Assembly (NCBI GenBank): GCA_003508835.1
Contig: PUFA01000144.1
Span: forward strand, 2,666,001-2,730,000
DNA from: Eonycteris spelaea
Lineage: Eukaryota > Chordata > Mammalia > Chiroptera > Pteropodidae
Reading direction: 5' to 3'
Length of the DNA stretch: 64,000 bases
The notes beneath the pieces were generated by a model. The model searched no databases. It had not been told where the DNA came from and saw nothing but the letters and a program-made list of their open reading frames with translations. Within the stretch, counting starts at the first letter, position 1; each line of letters starts with the position of its first letter. Both the position numbers and the translations under genes were made by a program. This document shows positions 1 to 13,839 of this stretch, piece after piece.

Positions 1-459
1 TTCAATTGCCACACCAAAGATTTCTGTCTAAGATACTCAGCACCCTCATTTTCAGTGCAGTGTGGGGCTGACATTGTTCTTGAATCATCATCGCTGATCA
101 CAGCAAGGTGAGCGAGAAGCAAGGGCCTCTTTGTTAAAAGCAATCTATCTGCAGTGTCCAAAGGTGGATCATGGGTCCTGTCCTCGCCTAGGTTTTGATG
201 ACCCCTGGTAAATTGAACTAAATTACATCAAATGCTCATTCAGGAGCACATTGGCTACCTTATTCAAAAGATGCTTGCAAAGTACGTGGGTGGATATTGG
301 CCTTGCACAGTAGCAGCCAGGTGTAGGGAGGGCATGTTATCTCTTTGACCTTCAACCCTCTGGGTCAGCCTACATTCTTTAGAACTGGGCCTGAAGGAAC
401 AGGGAACGATGTTTTTGAAAAGTATGGTGGGCATGCTAGCCTCAAAGATGATCAAGAGA
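1..459. other. Intergenic, unassigned
   Basis: Nothing recognisable. Confidence 0.35.
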
Positions 460-700
460 CAACCTAGCTATAGGCCCCTGTATAAAGCAGAAACCTAGGG
501 GGAGGTAGGAAGGGGAGAAGAAGGAAGAGTGACTGCGAAAGGGTACAAGGTTTTTTTGAGAGGGTGATGGGAACGTTCTAAAATTAGGTTGTGGTAATGG
601 TTGCACAAAAAAATTACTAAAAAGCGTTGAGTTGTACATTATGGTATGTGATTTTTACCACAATTAAGCTGTTTAAAAAAAAAAGAAAGAAAGAAAAAGG
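460..700 (+). mobile_element. L1 3' end with poly(A)
   Basis: The sequence aacgttctaaaattaggttg, then tggtaatggttgcacaaaa, then gttgagttgtacattatggt, and an A-rich tail: a typical L1 3' UTR. Confidence 0.75.
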
Positions 701-1399
701 CAGATCACAGAGAGCTGTTAAAGATGCAAAGAGCGATGGCTCCTATTTTTCCTGCGGGATGGATGATTACTGATGACCCTGGCAGAACCAGAGTTACCTC
801 AGAACTCAAAAAATTCTGTTTCTCTGACCGAGGTCAGTGAGCAGAAATTCCACGCTGCAGATTCTGCCTTGATATCAGGAGGGCCCTTCTGTTAGAAAGC
901 CCAACAAGAGAACATATATGCCTTTTTGCGAGGTCGCGCACTTCCTGGCCCTGGGTTCAAGCACAGTGCTCTACCGGGGTAGGGTACCCGGGATCAACAG
1001 TGTGCTGGATGACAGATGTCTCCTAAGATAATTTCCAGCTCTGAAGCCCAGAGACTCCATGGTTGGGGTAGGAAATCCCCTTTTCCTTCTAAGGCTCTAT
1101 TTGTCCATTGGAGCCTAATGGTCTTTGCCCCATTTCTAATTCACCTGGAAGGAGGTTTATCTGCTGCTCAGAGATTTGCTGATACAGGAGGCCACAGGGG
1201 CACAAAGACTCCCTGGAGATTTAGGCACAGGTAATAACAGGAACTCAGAAATGGACAGGCTGCAATTGTGCCTCCATAATAATAGTAATTAATGCAAGAA
1301 TAATAACTTCATGTATGATTTCCTATTGCCGCTTTTGTCCTGGACAGCTCACAAACCCAACAGAGAGAATTTTAGCCATTTCTGGGGTGTGACCTTGTA
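701..1399. other. Intergenic, unassigned
   Basis: Contains a small GC-rich patch at 930-990. No exon was recognised. Confidence 0.35.
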
Positions 1400-2999
1400 G
1401 TGGTGTTTGTGTTTGTTTGTTTTAGCATTTATGATGTTTTTTAGGTTATAAAAGTGCTGTGTTGCTTATAAAATTTAGAAAAGGCAGAAAGCAATGAAAG
1501 ATAATATAAGTTAAATGGGAATCTCGGGAGCCAGTGATAACCACTATTAACATAGACCTTGTTACCTTGTTTTAGAAAAATAAAAATGTGATATATGTTG
1601 CTTAGTAAATTGATTTTAATTTAACGATATAATGCAGTCTTTCCAAGTCACTAAGTATGCTTCTAAAATATTATTTGTAATGGTTGCATGGGGTTGTATT
1701 ATATGATATACATTAACATATTTAGCCCATTCTCTATTGTAGTTTTAGATTGTTTCTAATTGTTTTAGCTATCAACAATGTAATTTTTGAGGTCAAAGCC
1801 TATTTTTGAAGCCAAAGTGCACATTTTTAATATAAATGCCCTAGACATGGGCCCTAGATGTAGAATTTCTGGATCAAATATATAAACATTATCCAGGTTT
1901 TTGATATTTATTTCCAAATTGTCTTTCAAAGAGTTTGTGCCTGTTATACTCAAACCAGCAGGTCATGAGCATTTCTAGTTATTATTATCATTATTAAATT
2001 GTGTTTACCACATTGGTAGGTATACAATACTATCTCATTTTTTAAAAAAAATTATATTTTGCTGGTCGTTATTGACTCTGACCATTTTTTCAGCAGCATC
2101 ATTTGTTTGTATTCTTTTGTGAATTGCATGCTCATGTTCTCTTTTCTTTTTCTGTCAGACCATTCATCTTTTTCCTATTGATTTATAAGAGCATATATAT
2201 TTTAAGACTATCAAATTTTTGCTTCCTTTACAAATTGCAAATATTTTCCCCTCCCCCAAATTGTTGTTTGCCTGTTAATTTTAATTTACAATTTTTTATA
2301 TAATATTTTTATATTGTCAAAATTTAATGACCTAGTTCTTTTATAATTTATGTATTTGGTATCATTCTTAGAAAGTACTTCCCCACCTGGATTATATAAT
2401 TATTTCTTTATTTTCCTTAAGAATTTTTATAATTTCATCTTTAATTTTTATATTCACATCTTTAATCTATTTGGCGATGACGTTTATTTATTGTGTAAAG
2501 TAGGAACTTCATTTTTTCTAAATGGTTAGCCATTTGAAAATGTTATCCTTTATTTAATTGGTTTGAAGGGTTATCTTTATCATGTATTAAAATATTATAT
2601 ACATTTTGATTTGTCTTGGGAATTTCTAATTTTTTTATCAATCTTTTGGTCTTAGTCTTTGTTGCTCCCAGACTGTCTCAACTAATATGATTTATTGTCA
2701 TACATAATGTATTATTGTATATTGTATTATCTAGTTAGGTAAATTGCTGCTTATTCATATGAAGTTTATTTTTAGATATTTTACAATTTCTGTAGCTCTG
2801 GTCATTAGGAGCTTTTCTTCCATCAGATATTTTGAACTAGTTATTGCTAATATATAGTAAAACACTTGACCTTAAAATATGTGTTTTAGACATCACAACT
2901 AGCTACTGTCTTATTAGTTCAAGTATTCTTCCATAGAAAGCAGAAAAGTAATTTATTCTGAAAGGTGACATCCTGAAAACACTTTGGTGTAATTCCATC
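1400..2999 (-). mobile_element. Old antisense L1 3' UTR
   Basis: Signature phrases occur in order: gccagtgataaccactatta, tgtagaatttctggatcaaa, cttttgtgaattgcatgctc, ggtatcattcttagaaagta, aatggttagccatttgaaaa. Very diverged and AT-rich. Confidence 0.65.
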
Positions 3000-4289
3000 A
3001 CACAGGGACAGATCTTCCCTCTGAACATATTCTCTTTCTGATTGTCCCATGGGAGTTTGGAATAAACCCTTATCTGGACACTGTGTGACATATTTTTTAA
3101 AATATATGGTTCAAAAATACTTGTTCATATTTTATGTAGGGATTTTCCTCTTGTGTTAATAAAATAAATTGATCTGTAACTTTTACTGTCATTTTTTACT
3201 TCAGGGCTACATTAGCTTTATTTTATAAATTGAGTTTTATTTTATACATCAGAAAACTTTTACAATTTGTATTCTCTGGAGCAGTTAAAAAACTTTCTCC
3301 TTAATTCTTTTTTTTTTTCTTAAAAGCTTAAAATAACTCTCCAGTAAATTGTTTGATTCTGTCCTTTAAGAATATTAGATCCCAAGTCACTGGTAAGTAG
3401 CCCATATCAACATATTCTACCTAGCCATCCTTAGATTTTTCATCCCTAGGTCTAGTATCTTCAAGGTCCACTCCCAGATGTACTCCTTGTTTTCTACCAG
3501 TACCTATGAGTCAGCACCTGTGGTTCTTCCTGGGGCAAGAACCATATTTCTATTCACGGGCTGTTCTGACACAAAATCATGGTTGTCAGCCTGTCGATAA
3601 CTGTGAGTGATGAGTCCATATTGCAAGGTAACTGCCTCAGGTGAAGTCTTTGCAGGTATCCAGGCAAGAGGAGATAAGGGGAGATGGCTGTTTCTCCTCG
3701 TGTAAACAATTCAGGGGAGTTCTAGGGTTTCAAAATTACTAGGTCATGTATCCAAATGTCCCCATTCCATGCCTCACAGATTTTTGTATTAGGACCTTAA
3801 CTCTAACATTGATGCCTATTGTAGATGTCATCTCCTTTTCTATTTTGCTATCTTTACAACTGAATTCTGGCCCTGATTTTTTTGCTTTGGTGTCCTCTAC
3901 AGCAGCTGGAAATGAGGGGGTCTCACTAAATACTTCTGTAGGAAGAATTTGGCTTACACAGCTTGCTTTGTGTGCTGAGAGTTGGCAGTTCTAATCCCAT
4001 CATTTTCACTTTTCAAGACTTTGAGCACAGTTAAAAAAAGCTAGACCACTTCAAAATACTTACAATTATGGTTGCCTCCTGTAGTTCAAGCAAAACCCCT
4101 CTTCCTAATCCAACACATCACCTCCCACCTGTACCTCATCTCAGTCAATCACAGGTAAGAATCTTAGTAATTGTGATGTCAATGCATGTTTTCATCACCC
4201 TACTTCCCACCAGCTGTGGAGACCTGATGGTCATATGACCTGTGAATGGCCCATCTTTGGGTAGTGCCAACTGTCTTATCGTGGGTCCC
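3000..4289. other. Intergenic, unassigned
   Basis: No repeat that I can name and no exon. Confidence 0.35.
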
Positions 4290-5830
4290 CTTAAAAGCAG
4301 AACCTAGAATTGCAAAGAGAAATAAATGAATCTACTATCATAGGTGGAGACTTCAATACCCCTCTTTCAGTAATAGACAGATTTAGCAAGTAGAAAATCA
4401 GTAAGGACATAATTGAACTTAACAACATCATCAACCAATTGTACATAACAAACATCTATAGACCACTTCATCCAATGACAGAAGAATGCACATTCTTCTC
4501 AAGCTCACGTGGATCATCCACTAAGATAGAACACATTATGAACCATAAAACACACCTTAACAATTTTACAAGAGTAGAAATCATACCATGTCTGTTCTCA
4601 GACCACAATGGAATTAAACTAGAAATCAATAATAGAAAGAAAACTGGAGAATTCCAAAATATGAGATTAAACAACATGCTTCTAAATGACACATGGGTCA
4701 AAGTAGAAATCTCCAGAAAAAATTTTAAAATATTTTGAACTAGATGAAAATGAAAACACAGCTTATTAAAATTTGAGGGTTATAGTGAAAACAATGCTTC
4801 GAAGGAAGCATATCGCTGAATGCCTGTAATAAAAAAGAATGATCTAAGTCAATAAGTTTCTACCTGAGGAAACTAGAAAGAGTAGGGCAAATTAAACCCC
4901 AAGTAAGCAGAAGAAATAAGAATTAAAACAGAAAGCAATAAAATTGAAACCAGGAAATCAATAGAGGAAATCAATGAAACCGAAAGCTGGTTCTTTGAAA
5001 AGTTCATAAAATCAATAACTCCCTAGTGAGCTAACTAAAAAAATAATTTGAGAGGACACAAGTTACTAATATCAGAAATGAAAGAGAGGACATTACCACA
5101 GATCCTATGGATTTAAAAAGCAATAAAGGAATACTTTGAATAACTCCTTGCCCACAAACTTGACATTCTAGATGAAAAGGACCAATTCTTTGAAAGACGT
5201 CATCTTCCAAAACTCATACAAGAAGAAATAGACAATACAAATAATCTTATATCTAGTAAATAAGTTGAATCAATAATTAATAACCTCCTGAAACAGAAAG
5301 CATAAGGCCTGGATGGGTTCACTGGTGAATAATGCCAAATATTTAAGAAATTATATCAATTCTCTACAACCTCTTTCAGAGGAGAAAAGCAGAGAGAATA
5401 CTTCCTAAATCATACTATGAGGCCAGCACTGCCCTAATACTAAAATCAGACAAAGACATAAGTAAACTACAGAACATGATTTCTCATGAACAAAGATATA
5501 AAAATCCTCAATAAAATATTAGCAAATTGAATCCAATAATGCATAAAAAGCTATAACGATCAAGTGAGGTTTATCCCAGGTCTGCAAGGGGTATATGGGA
5601 AATCTCTGTACCTTCCTCTCAATTTTGCTGTGAAACTAAAATTATTCTTTAAAAAATTAATTATTAAAAAAAAAGAAACAAGAAAACAGGTGGAACAAAT
5701 ATAAGTTAACATAATCCCAAATATATTAGTATTGCATTAAACACAAATGAATTAATACTCTAATGTAAAAACTAAGATTTTCAGACTAAAAATAAAATCA
5801 AAAGCCAACTGGGAAAGAAAAAAAAAAAGC
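4290..5830 (+). mobile_element. Degenerate L1 ORF2 and 3' end
   Basis: It starts near ataggtggagacttcaatac and shows atgacagaagaatgcacatt, gaaaccaggaaatcaataga, aggcctggatgggttcactg and cctctcaattttgctgtgaa in L1 order, with internal deletions. The longest open piece is 99 codons (4439-4738), an endonuclease-like remnant. A further A-rich L1-like scrap lies at 5690-5830. Confidence 0.8.
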
Positions 5831-5839
5831 AGTGTCTAA

Positions 5840-6569
5840 GACCGAGGCTCATTTATGATTGTTCCTTTGGGTGAGTAGATCAAGGGGTTGGGATTGGGAT
5901 AGTAATGAGGGAAGGATAGGGAAATAAAACAAGGAAAGAAGGAGAGTAAAAATAAGGATGTGTTCTCAAGTTAATTAACTGCTACTGGATGCTCAATCTC
6001 AATGGACAATCGGAGAAGCTCTACAACATGCAGCTCAGGGCCTTGCTCCTGGGAGGAAAATGTGGAAATGTATTTCCATTGGCTCCCTACTACCCTTGGT
6101 TGAGGGTTTTTCCAAAGGACATTAACTACTTTTTACCCTGATTGAGCAGGCAGGGTCCCACTGATACCCAAGAGGAGTCCAGTGGACAGCCCAACACTGT
6201 GACTTGATATTTTCTTTTACAACTTTTAAAATGTCTTTAAGGATTAGTTAGTGTAATCAGGTTCCCTTCTTCCTATTGAGTTCTTTTTGGTAACTTACAT
6301 GTTCCTTGAAAAGTCTTCTCTTTTTATCAAGAACCTCAAATGGGCTAGCACAGTTTTCTCTCATTTTTTTACTTGACTTCTAGAATATTGTCTAATTTAT
6401 TGTTGTCATTTTTTTGTTTTACAGAAACCAGATTGGATTGAATTATTAATGATATTTTTCTGATTTTAAATTAATTATTTTCTGTCCTCATTATGTTAAT
6501 ACCTTTTAACAGCTTTACATTTATTTTACATTTTAAAAAAACCACATTTCTTCTAAGATTAAAATAGTC
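5840..6569. other. Intergenic, unassigned AT-rich
   Basis: No exon was recognised. The right part may be decayed L1. Confidence 0.35.
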
Positions 6570-6960
6570 CAATCCATAGAAGCAGAAAGTAAAATGGTGG
6601 TTACTAGGAGCTGAGAGGTGGGGGAAGTGGGGAGGCGATGGTCAAAGGGTACAATTTTCAGTTATGCAGTATGAATAGGCTCTAGAGATTTAATGTACTA
6701 TACAGAATGGTGACTCAGTTAGTACACTATATGGTATACTTGAAATTTACTGAGAGGGTAGATCTTAACTGTTTTTACCTCAAAAAAGAAAAAGAAAGTG
6801 AGAAATATGTGAGTTGATGGATATGTTAATTAGCTTGATTATGGTGATCATTTTACAATGTATACATATATGAAAACATCAAGTTTATACCTTAAGAATA
6901 TACAATTTTTATTTGTCTATTATACTTCAGTAAAGCTGGAAAAAAGAATATACAACGATG
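6570..6960 (+). mobile_element. L1 3' end
   Basis: The sequence gatatgttaattagcttgat, then tatggtgatcattttacaat, then atacttcagtaaagctgg, and an A-rich tail: a standard old L1 3' UTR. Confidence 0.85.
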
Positions 6961-7039
6961 AAAGCTGTTGGATAGAGGCAGGTGAATAAAGAGGTGAAAC
7001 AACCTTCTCTAATTATACGATAAACAAACAAAAATAAAT

Positions 7040-7800
7040 TTAAAAAATTTCCTTCTTGAGATGAATACTTAATTCATTTATTTTCATTATTCCTTTATAA
7101 AAATAATAATCTTCTTTTAGAATATGATCTTTTTTGTGAGTATAGTTTTGTCACATGCCTGAAGTTTTGAAACCTAGTATTATTTTTTTCAAAACACTAT
7201 TTAATTACATGTTTTATTTACTTTCTTACCCAGGAGTTATTTAGAAGAATGTTACTTAATTTCCTGGTATTTGGATTCAATTACTTAATATTTTCTTACT
7301 AATTCTTTGTTTTGCTAGATTATGGTTAAAGAGAATTTACATCTAAGAATCTATTGGTTTCTTTTATGACTTAATATATTAACTTAGTTTATAAGTGTCC
7401 AATGGCTATTTTAAAGGAATATGACTAGGTATTTGTGGACTATAAATGTTGAAAAGCTTATTGATTACATTATTTAATTCCTTCATCCATCCACTTGAAT
7501 CATCAAAGCACATGAAAGAAATGATAAAGGTTACCAATAATATTATAGTCCTCTCTATTTCTTTTTGATGTCTAAGATTTTTATTTTTAACATTTAGATG
7601 CTATTTTATGCAGAACATAAACATTCATGAGCTTATATCTTCTTTGTGATTTGTATCTTGTATTGATATAATATTCTATATGTTTTTTCTTGAATTCTTT
7701 CTTTGATATTAATATTGCCAGGCCTACTTTAGTATTTGCTTTTTCATAATGTACTGTATCTTTGTCAACCTTTTGAAGAAGAGCTTTCTGGATCACTTTA
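7040..7800 (-). mobile_element. Very old antisense L1-like sequence
   Basis: AT-rich text with L1-like phrases such as acccaggagttatttagaag and gcctactttagtatttgctt. Highly decayed. Confidence 0.4.
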
Positions 7801-9189
7801 TTTTAGGCCTGACTTTTATAAACAATATACGTTACTCATTTCAGTGAAGGGAATAGAAACTACCTTATGTGTGTCAAGTGAAAAGAGATTTAATGCAGAG
7901 AATCCAGTGCTTATTGAAGCATTAGGGGAGGCTGTGGAGATTGGCGGCCTCCACTGAGTTATTAATTCCAAGTTACTGTGTGGGGCTCAGGATGCTATTG
8001 CTGCTGCTGCCCGCAGAGCCACCAATCACCTTTCCAAGTTAGTGACCAGACACTGGGACTCGGCTCTGGCTTCTGCCAACACTCCTGTTCACTCAAACCT
8101 GTTTCCTGTCAACCAACTAGCTGCAGGAAAGTGGCCTCCACCTCACCTCCATCTACCAATAAGTGCATCTTCCTCTAGTACAGCTTACTGGCCATAATTT
8201 ACACCCTAATTCACACCCAGCACCCTCGCTTTGAAAGTTTTTTAAAAAGTAATTTAAAATTTTATAACCTCTCCAAATAGAAGGAGGATGAAATGGAAGT
8301 TAGGAGAGTCTATCTAAGAATCTACCACACACTAACATTTACCCTTTTGAATTCTGAGAGCCCTTCTGTCTCACACGCAGGTATGGCCCAGTCACATTTA
8401 TTGTGACAACTGATATTATTGATATAACATCTTTATTCTTATGCTAACTTGCATTTCTACTCTTCTTATCTTTCAGTATACTGACCAACTATTGTTTGCT
8501 CTTTTTTTGTTTCATATTTGTAAGTTTTAGATCTCATTTTATTTTACTACTGATTATCTTTAAGTTAAATACACATAAAGGAAAATGTATTTAGATTATA
8601 CATATTTTTAGGTTAAATATGTATTTATATATTCATACATGTACACATACATGTAAATCTTTTACGAGGTCAAGCATAAATTAGCATCTATAGACAAGTG
8701 TACAAGTCAGGGTTCTTGGTAAAAAAGAGAAGCCCCCTGCTAATTTTTATGATTTCAGTGAAAGTATATTTGGTAGATTATAGAGTTGGTGGAAGGCCTG
8801 GCGAGCAAGATTAGGGAAGCTGGCAGGAGGCCAGGAACACAGACCCGGATCACGCCCAGAACCAGCCTATTTAGTGTCCTGCTGTTGCTACCACAGCCCA
8901 GGGCACAGGCCTCCCCATCATGACTTTCTTTCTAGGTCCAACCCAGGGCTGAGCTTCCTGTTAGCTGAACTTTGGCCACCCACCTGGGTTCTAGTTGCCA
9001 GGGGTCTGGAAGGACAGTATTTGGCTTTTTCAACTTAAGTCAAGAATGATTGGCCTCACCTTCTACTCCCTGAACCTAGGAAGGTGTCAGAGGCTGCCAT
9101 CCCCCAAATTGAACCGTCCATTGTGCACGTCCACTGTGAAAGATCAGAGATTTAGTCCTTTTCCCTTCTTCTGTTTAGTCTGATCAACA
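7801..9189. other. Intergenic, unassigned with L1-like interlude
   Basis: The interval 8380-8640 resembles antisense old L1. The intervals on either side (7840-8230, 8700-9180) are unique-looking or of unidentified repeat type. Confidence 0.35.
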
Positions 9190-12124
9190 ACTACTATTGA
9201 CTGATTATTTCATACATCAGAAGCTGTTGTAGTTACAACATACGGAAATAAAAAGCCAATTGCTGTCTTCAAGGAATGTATAGTCCGATGTGAGAGAGTT
9301 AGATACTTAAAGGTATTATTTTTCTATCAGGAGACACATGCTAGAAACATGTATATTCACAGGGTGGGATTGGAGCAAAGGAAATGGATGCTTAGCCCCA
9401 TCTGAATGGGAGGACTGAGGACTGACCTGACTTCAAAAGAGGAACATTTTCCAGGTTTCAAGTGGGGAGAAAGCCACAAAGACTCAGAAATGTGTAACCC
9501 CACTGTGCACAGAAAATAGAAGACCTTTGCTGTTAGCAGGACATGAAATGCAAGGCAGCTGCCAGGGCAACTGAGGCTTGGTGAGGCCTACTGAGCACCT
9601 CCTGCAAGAGCAGGCTGACTTGAGAGAACATGGATCATCCCCATCTCCACCAAGGTGGGGTCTGGTGACTCCAAGTCTGCTGAGTCTTTGGATTCACAGA
9701 GCTTCTTCCTTGCTGGAGTCTGGAGAAAGGGGCAGCAGAGAGCTGCTAGAAGGACACCTGTAGGACAGGTATGCCCCTGACATTTGGCTCAGCAAAAATA
9801 CGAGGGTTTTCCACAGTTCAGTAGACACCAGAAAGGGTAGCTAGGCTTGAGCAATCTTTTGGGTGAGGGCACCCCAGTGACATTTTCTGAGAGGAGAACC
9901 ACCTGCATCAAGGAACTTGCATCGGGGTAGCCTTACTGGCCCAAGAGAGGACAGCATTTGTGTGTGTGACTCTCAAAGGCCACCAGGTACCCATCAGTGT
10001 TACCTAGAAAAGTAGCAACACCCACAGAGGGACCACAAGAGGGACCTCTTTCCTGTCTCTCAGAGCTTGGGCTCAAAATGGGAAGAGGTGAGAGGTACTT
10101 GAGAGGTGGGCCCCATCCCTAACAGCCCCTTCCCTAGCTCACCCGCCAACTCTAAGCTGCTCCAAGTTGTGGGGCCACTGGAGTTTCAGCACTGGTGTAA
10201 GACTGTTTCAATAATTTCAGGTGATTTAAAAGAGTTCTGTAGTCTTGACAAGTTATCAACAGGGGAGCTGCTACTTAATGGGAAAGGGGAGTGTAACACA
10301 GTTGGAGAAAAGTGTTTGAAAAAAATTAAAACCCTCATGTCTATACCCCAATGAAATAGGCCTTCTCGGTAAACTAGTTTGGTGGCATTTGCTGTTGGCT
10401 AATTGAGGACACAGAGGAGGGAGTTCTCACACAGCATGAAACACTGTACTTTTCCTAAAAATTGTCCTTAGAATCTCTTTCTCCTTCCAGCAGCTGCTCA
10501 AACTCCCAGCCCTCTTCCACCACCCCTGAATCTTTTTCCTCCCTGTGTTTTCTTATGCGAAGCAATCTACCACTGCCATCAGTTCACCCCCACCCACCAA
10601 ACCTGTCTTGTGAGGACCTGACCTCAGCAGGCTGAGTCATAGGGGCATCATCCCTGGGGCCCAGGTCTGGTACCACTTCCGCTTCCGGTTGCAACCCCAA
10701 GTTTAACTCCTCAGGTTCCCTAAGGAGGGCTGCTTTTTCTTCCTGCCTGCTGAATTAGATTCTCCACGGCAAAAAATCAGGCTCCCTGGGGAAGTCTACG
10801 TTTGCTCTTGAACTTGACCATTAATTATTCCTCAGTTGTCTGAGCCAGTTGTTCCTGCCTTTCTAAACAGCACTTGGCTGTGCCCTTAAATGAACTGCCA
10901 CAGAAGTCCTTAGGTGCTGACTGCATACCCTGTTCCCCACTTCCCTTCTGCCTGATAGGCAGTGGTGAACTCCGAATTCCAGCACGTAGTCTCCACGCTG
11001 CTGTAGCGCCTTTTCAGGGCTGGCAGGAATTCTGCCACAGCCACTGGTCTCTGTGGCTTTGTGCCCACAGGTAATTATTAGGGCTGGGCCTCGCACACCC
11101 TCTTAACCTCTTCTACTTACAGCCTCCAGGTTCGCCACCCCTGCAGCGTTTGGAGCCGTGTCTAACCGCAGACCAAACCTGTGTGGGATAACAGGTGGTC
11201 TGCTTGATCGCTGGTCCATCCATGACCTCCTGCTCTTCAGCGGCTAGACTGGGATTCTGAACATGTCCGGTCATGTCTGCCATTGACCTCCTCATCCATG
11301 AAAGATCCCAATATCTGTAGAAATTGTATATTTACAGGCTAACACCCAGCATTTACCTTCTGATAGACATTCTTAGATTCTTTCAGCCTAGCTTACATAA
11401 AACTCCACAAGAGTGGTCTCCATTTCACACATCTGGGCTCTAAAAGTCCGTACCCTCTCATTGTTCTAATTCTATTTTCAGAATAGCCTCCACCATTTCT
11501 CTCTTTTTGAAGACTTTCCAAGGATTGTATGACTCCTCTTGGGCCAGCCTCTGCTCCCGTACACTATGAGCATAACAACTGGATGGTCACGGTGAAAGCT
11601 CATTCTTGTCCTACTTCTAGGGAGGCAATTTTCTTAAAGGACAAAAACCCAGACAAACCACCAAATATGACCTAAATGTTCCGTGCTGCCTTGCAGATAT
11701 TGCCATGATGTCACATCCAAATAAACACGAGTCCCCATCACCCTCCCCACACACACACACCATACAAATTGATGAGTAATGCAGGTTTTTACCTGAAGTT
11801 TTCTTCTAGACCTGGAAGAGAGGGTTACATAGCACATCACACAAAAATATATGTAAAATCCTCTCTAAACAATTCCTCTATGCTTCTTATGATGAGAAAC
11901 AATTTCTCATAATTTCTTATAGTAAGTGTTCTAAATCTAAATAGCTCCAGTTTTTCTTCCCTTTCTCTGCTTCTCCATCCTTTCTATCTTTCTTTCCACC
12001 CACCTCTCTTTCTCTCCCTCCCTCTGTTTTGTGTTATTACCTTTCCTTAGCATTTCCTCACATTCACTTCTCTGATCAACAAAACAAAACCATCTTCCCC
12101 AAGGTGACTTAGAAGGGGTTGAAA
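9190..12124. other. Intergenic, mostly single-copy
   Basis: A weak L2-like piece lies near 9200-9300 (ctgtcttcaaggaatgtata). A short AC run is near 11750 and a CT-rich stretch at 11955-12020. No exon was recognised. Confidence 0.4.
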
Positions 12125-13835
12125 AGATGAATTTTTTTTCTGTAATTATGTTTTAATTAATCTTTTTACTTTGAGATAATTGTAGATTCAGGTACAGTTG
12201 TAAGAAATAATACAGAAGCATCCCCTGCACCTTTACCCCTTTTCTCCAAAGGTAACGTCTTGCCAAACTGTAGTACAATTTCACAACCACATTACTGTCA
12301 CTGATGCAGCCTAGACACAAAGCATCTCCATCACCATGAGGATATTTCATGCTCACCTTTCAGAGCACCCTCTTTAGCTCCTGGCAACCAGTAATCTGTT
12401 CTCCATTTTTGTAATTGTGTCATTTCAAGGTATATAAATGGAATTATACAGTATGTAACTTTTGGGGATTGGTTTTTTCACTTAGCATAGGACTCTAGAG
12501 ATTAATCCAGGTTGACACATGTATTTGTATTAATTTTTATTGTTGAGTAGTTGTCTTAGTTTGTTTGAGCTGTATAACAAAATACCACAGACTGCATAGC
12601 TTATAAACAACGAATTTTTTTCTCGCAGTTCTGGAGGCTGGAAGTCCAAGGTCAGGGTGCCAGCGTGGTCATGACTTGTGAGGGCCCACTTCCTGGTTCA
12701 TAGCTGGTGCCTTCTCACCATGTCCTCACATTAGAAGGGACTAGGGAGGGATCTCTCTCTCTGGAGCCTCTTTTTTTTTTAGATACTAATCTCTTCATGG
12801 GATTTTCACCCTCAGATTTTAACCCTCAGAGGTAATCCATTACCTCTGGGGATTAGGATTTTAACATATGAATTGGGGTGGGGAGAACACAAACATTTAG
12901 ACAATAGCAATAGTATTCCATGGCAAGGATGTACCAGTTTGTTTAACCATTCTCCCTTTGAAAGACATTTAGGTTGTTTCCAGTTTTGGCTACTACTTAT
13001 AAAGCAGCTATAAATATTTGTGTACAAGTTTTTGTGTGAATGTAAGCCATCATTTCTTAGATAAATACCCAAGAGTATAATTGCTAGGTCATATGGTAGT
13101 TGCATGCTTAATTTTTAAATAAATTGCCAAACATTTTTCCAGAGTGATAATACTATTTTCCATTCCCATCAGCAATGTACCCAGTTTCTCTGCATCCTTG
13201 CCAGCACTTTATGGTGTTACTATTTTTTATGTTAGCCATTCTGATAGGCGTATAGCAACATCTCCTTGTGGTTTTAATTTGCATTTCCATAATGGCTAAC
13301 GATATTGAACAACTTCATGTGCTTACCATCTGTACATCCTCTTCAAGGAGATGTTTCTCCACGTCTCTTGACCGTTTTCTAATTGGATCGATTGCTTTTT
13401 TACTGTTGAGTTTTGAGAGTTCTTTATATACTCTAGGTACTAGTCCTTTGTTAGATATGTTGTTTGAAAATATTTTCTCCCACTCTCTAGCTTGTCTTTT
13501 TATCACTTAATAGAATCTTTCACAGAGCATTTTTAATTTTGATAAAGTCAAACTAATTAATTTTTCCTTTTATAGATTATGCTTTGGGGGCAAGTATAAG
13601 AACTCTTTGCATAGGCTTAACACTCAAAGATTTTCTCCTTTTTTTTTTTTTTTTTTTTGGTAAAAGTTTCATAGGTTTACATTTTATATTTAAGTCCATG
13701 ATCCAACTTTAAGTTAATTTTTGTATAAATGAGAGACTTAGGTAGAGGTTCATTTTTAAAATTTGTTTATTATAGTCAGTTCTTCCAGCATCATTTGTTG
13801 AAAAGGCTATTTTTCTTCTTATCACACATGGAACC
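12125..13835 (-). mobile_element. Old antisense L1 (3' UTR and ORF2 end), split by an LTR
   Basis: The left part (to 12551) has ctttttactttgagataatt and gtacagttgtaagaaataat. The right part (from 12910) has tagtattccatggcaaggat, ttaggttgtttccagttttg, tgtgcttaccatctgtacat and ttgagttttgagagttcttt, in L1 order. A T-run lies at about 13640. Dead copy. Confidence 0.8.
12552..12909 (-). mobile_element. MaLR (MST/MLT1-like) solo LTR nested in L1
   Basis: It begins tgtcttagtttgtttgagct and ends tagacaatagca, with gttctggaggctggaagtcc inside. It is flanked by gtagt (12547-12551) and atagt (12910-12914), a 5-base duplication with one mismatch, the size expected for this class. No internal gene. Confidence 0.75.
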
Positions 13836-13839
13836 AAAA

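Noticed and set aside
925..990. tRNA-like or tRNA-derived SINE patch
   Set aside because: ggccctgggttcaagc and ggtagagcac-like strings appear, but the order and spacing do not make a tRNA or a SINE that I know. No cloverleaf could be drawn.
4439..4738. Functional L1 endonuclease frame
   Set aside because: Only 99 codons survive, and the rest of ORF2 is full of stops and deletions.
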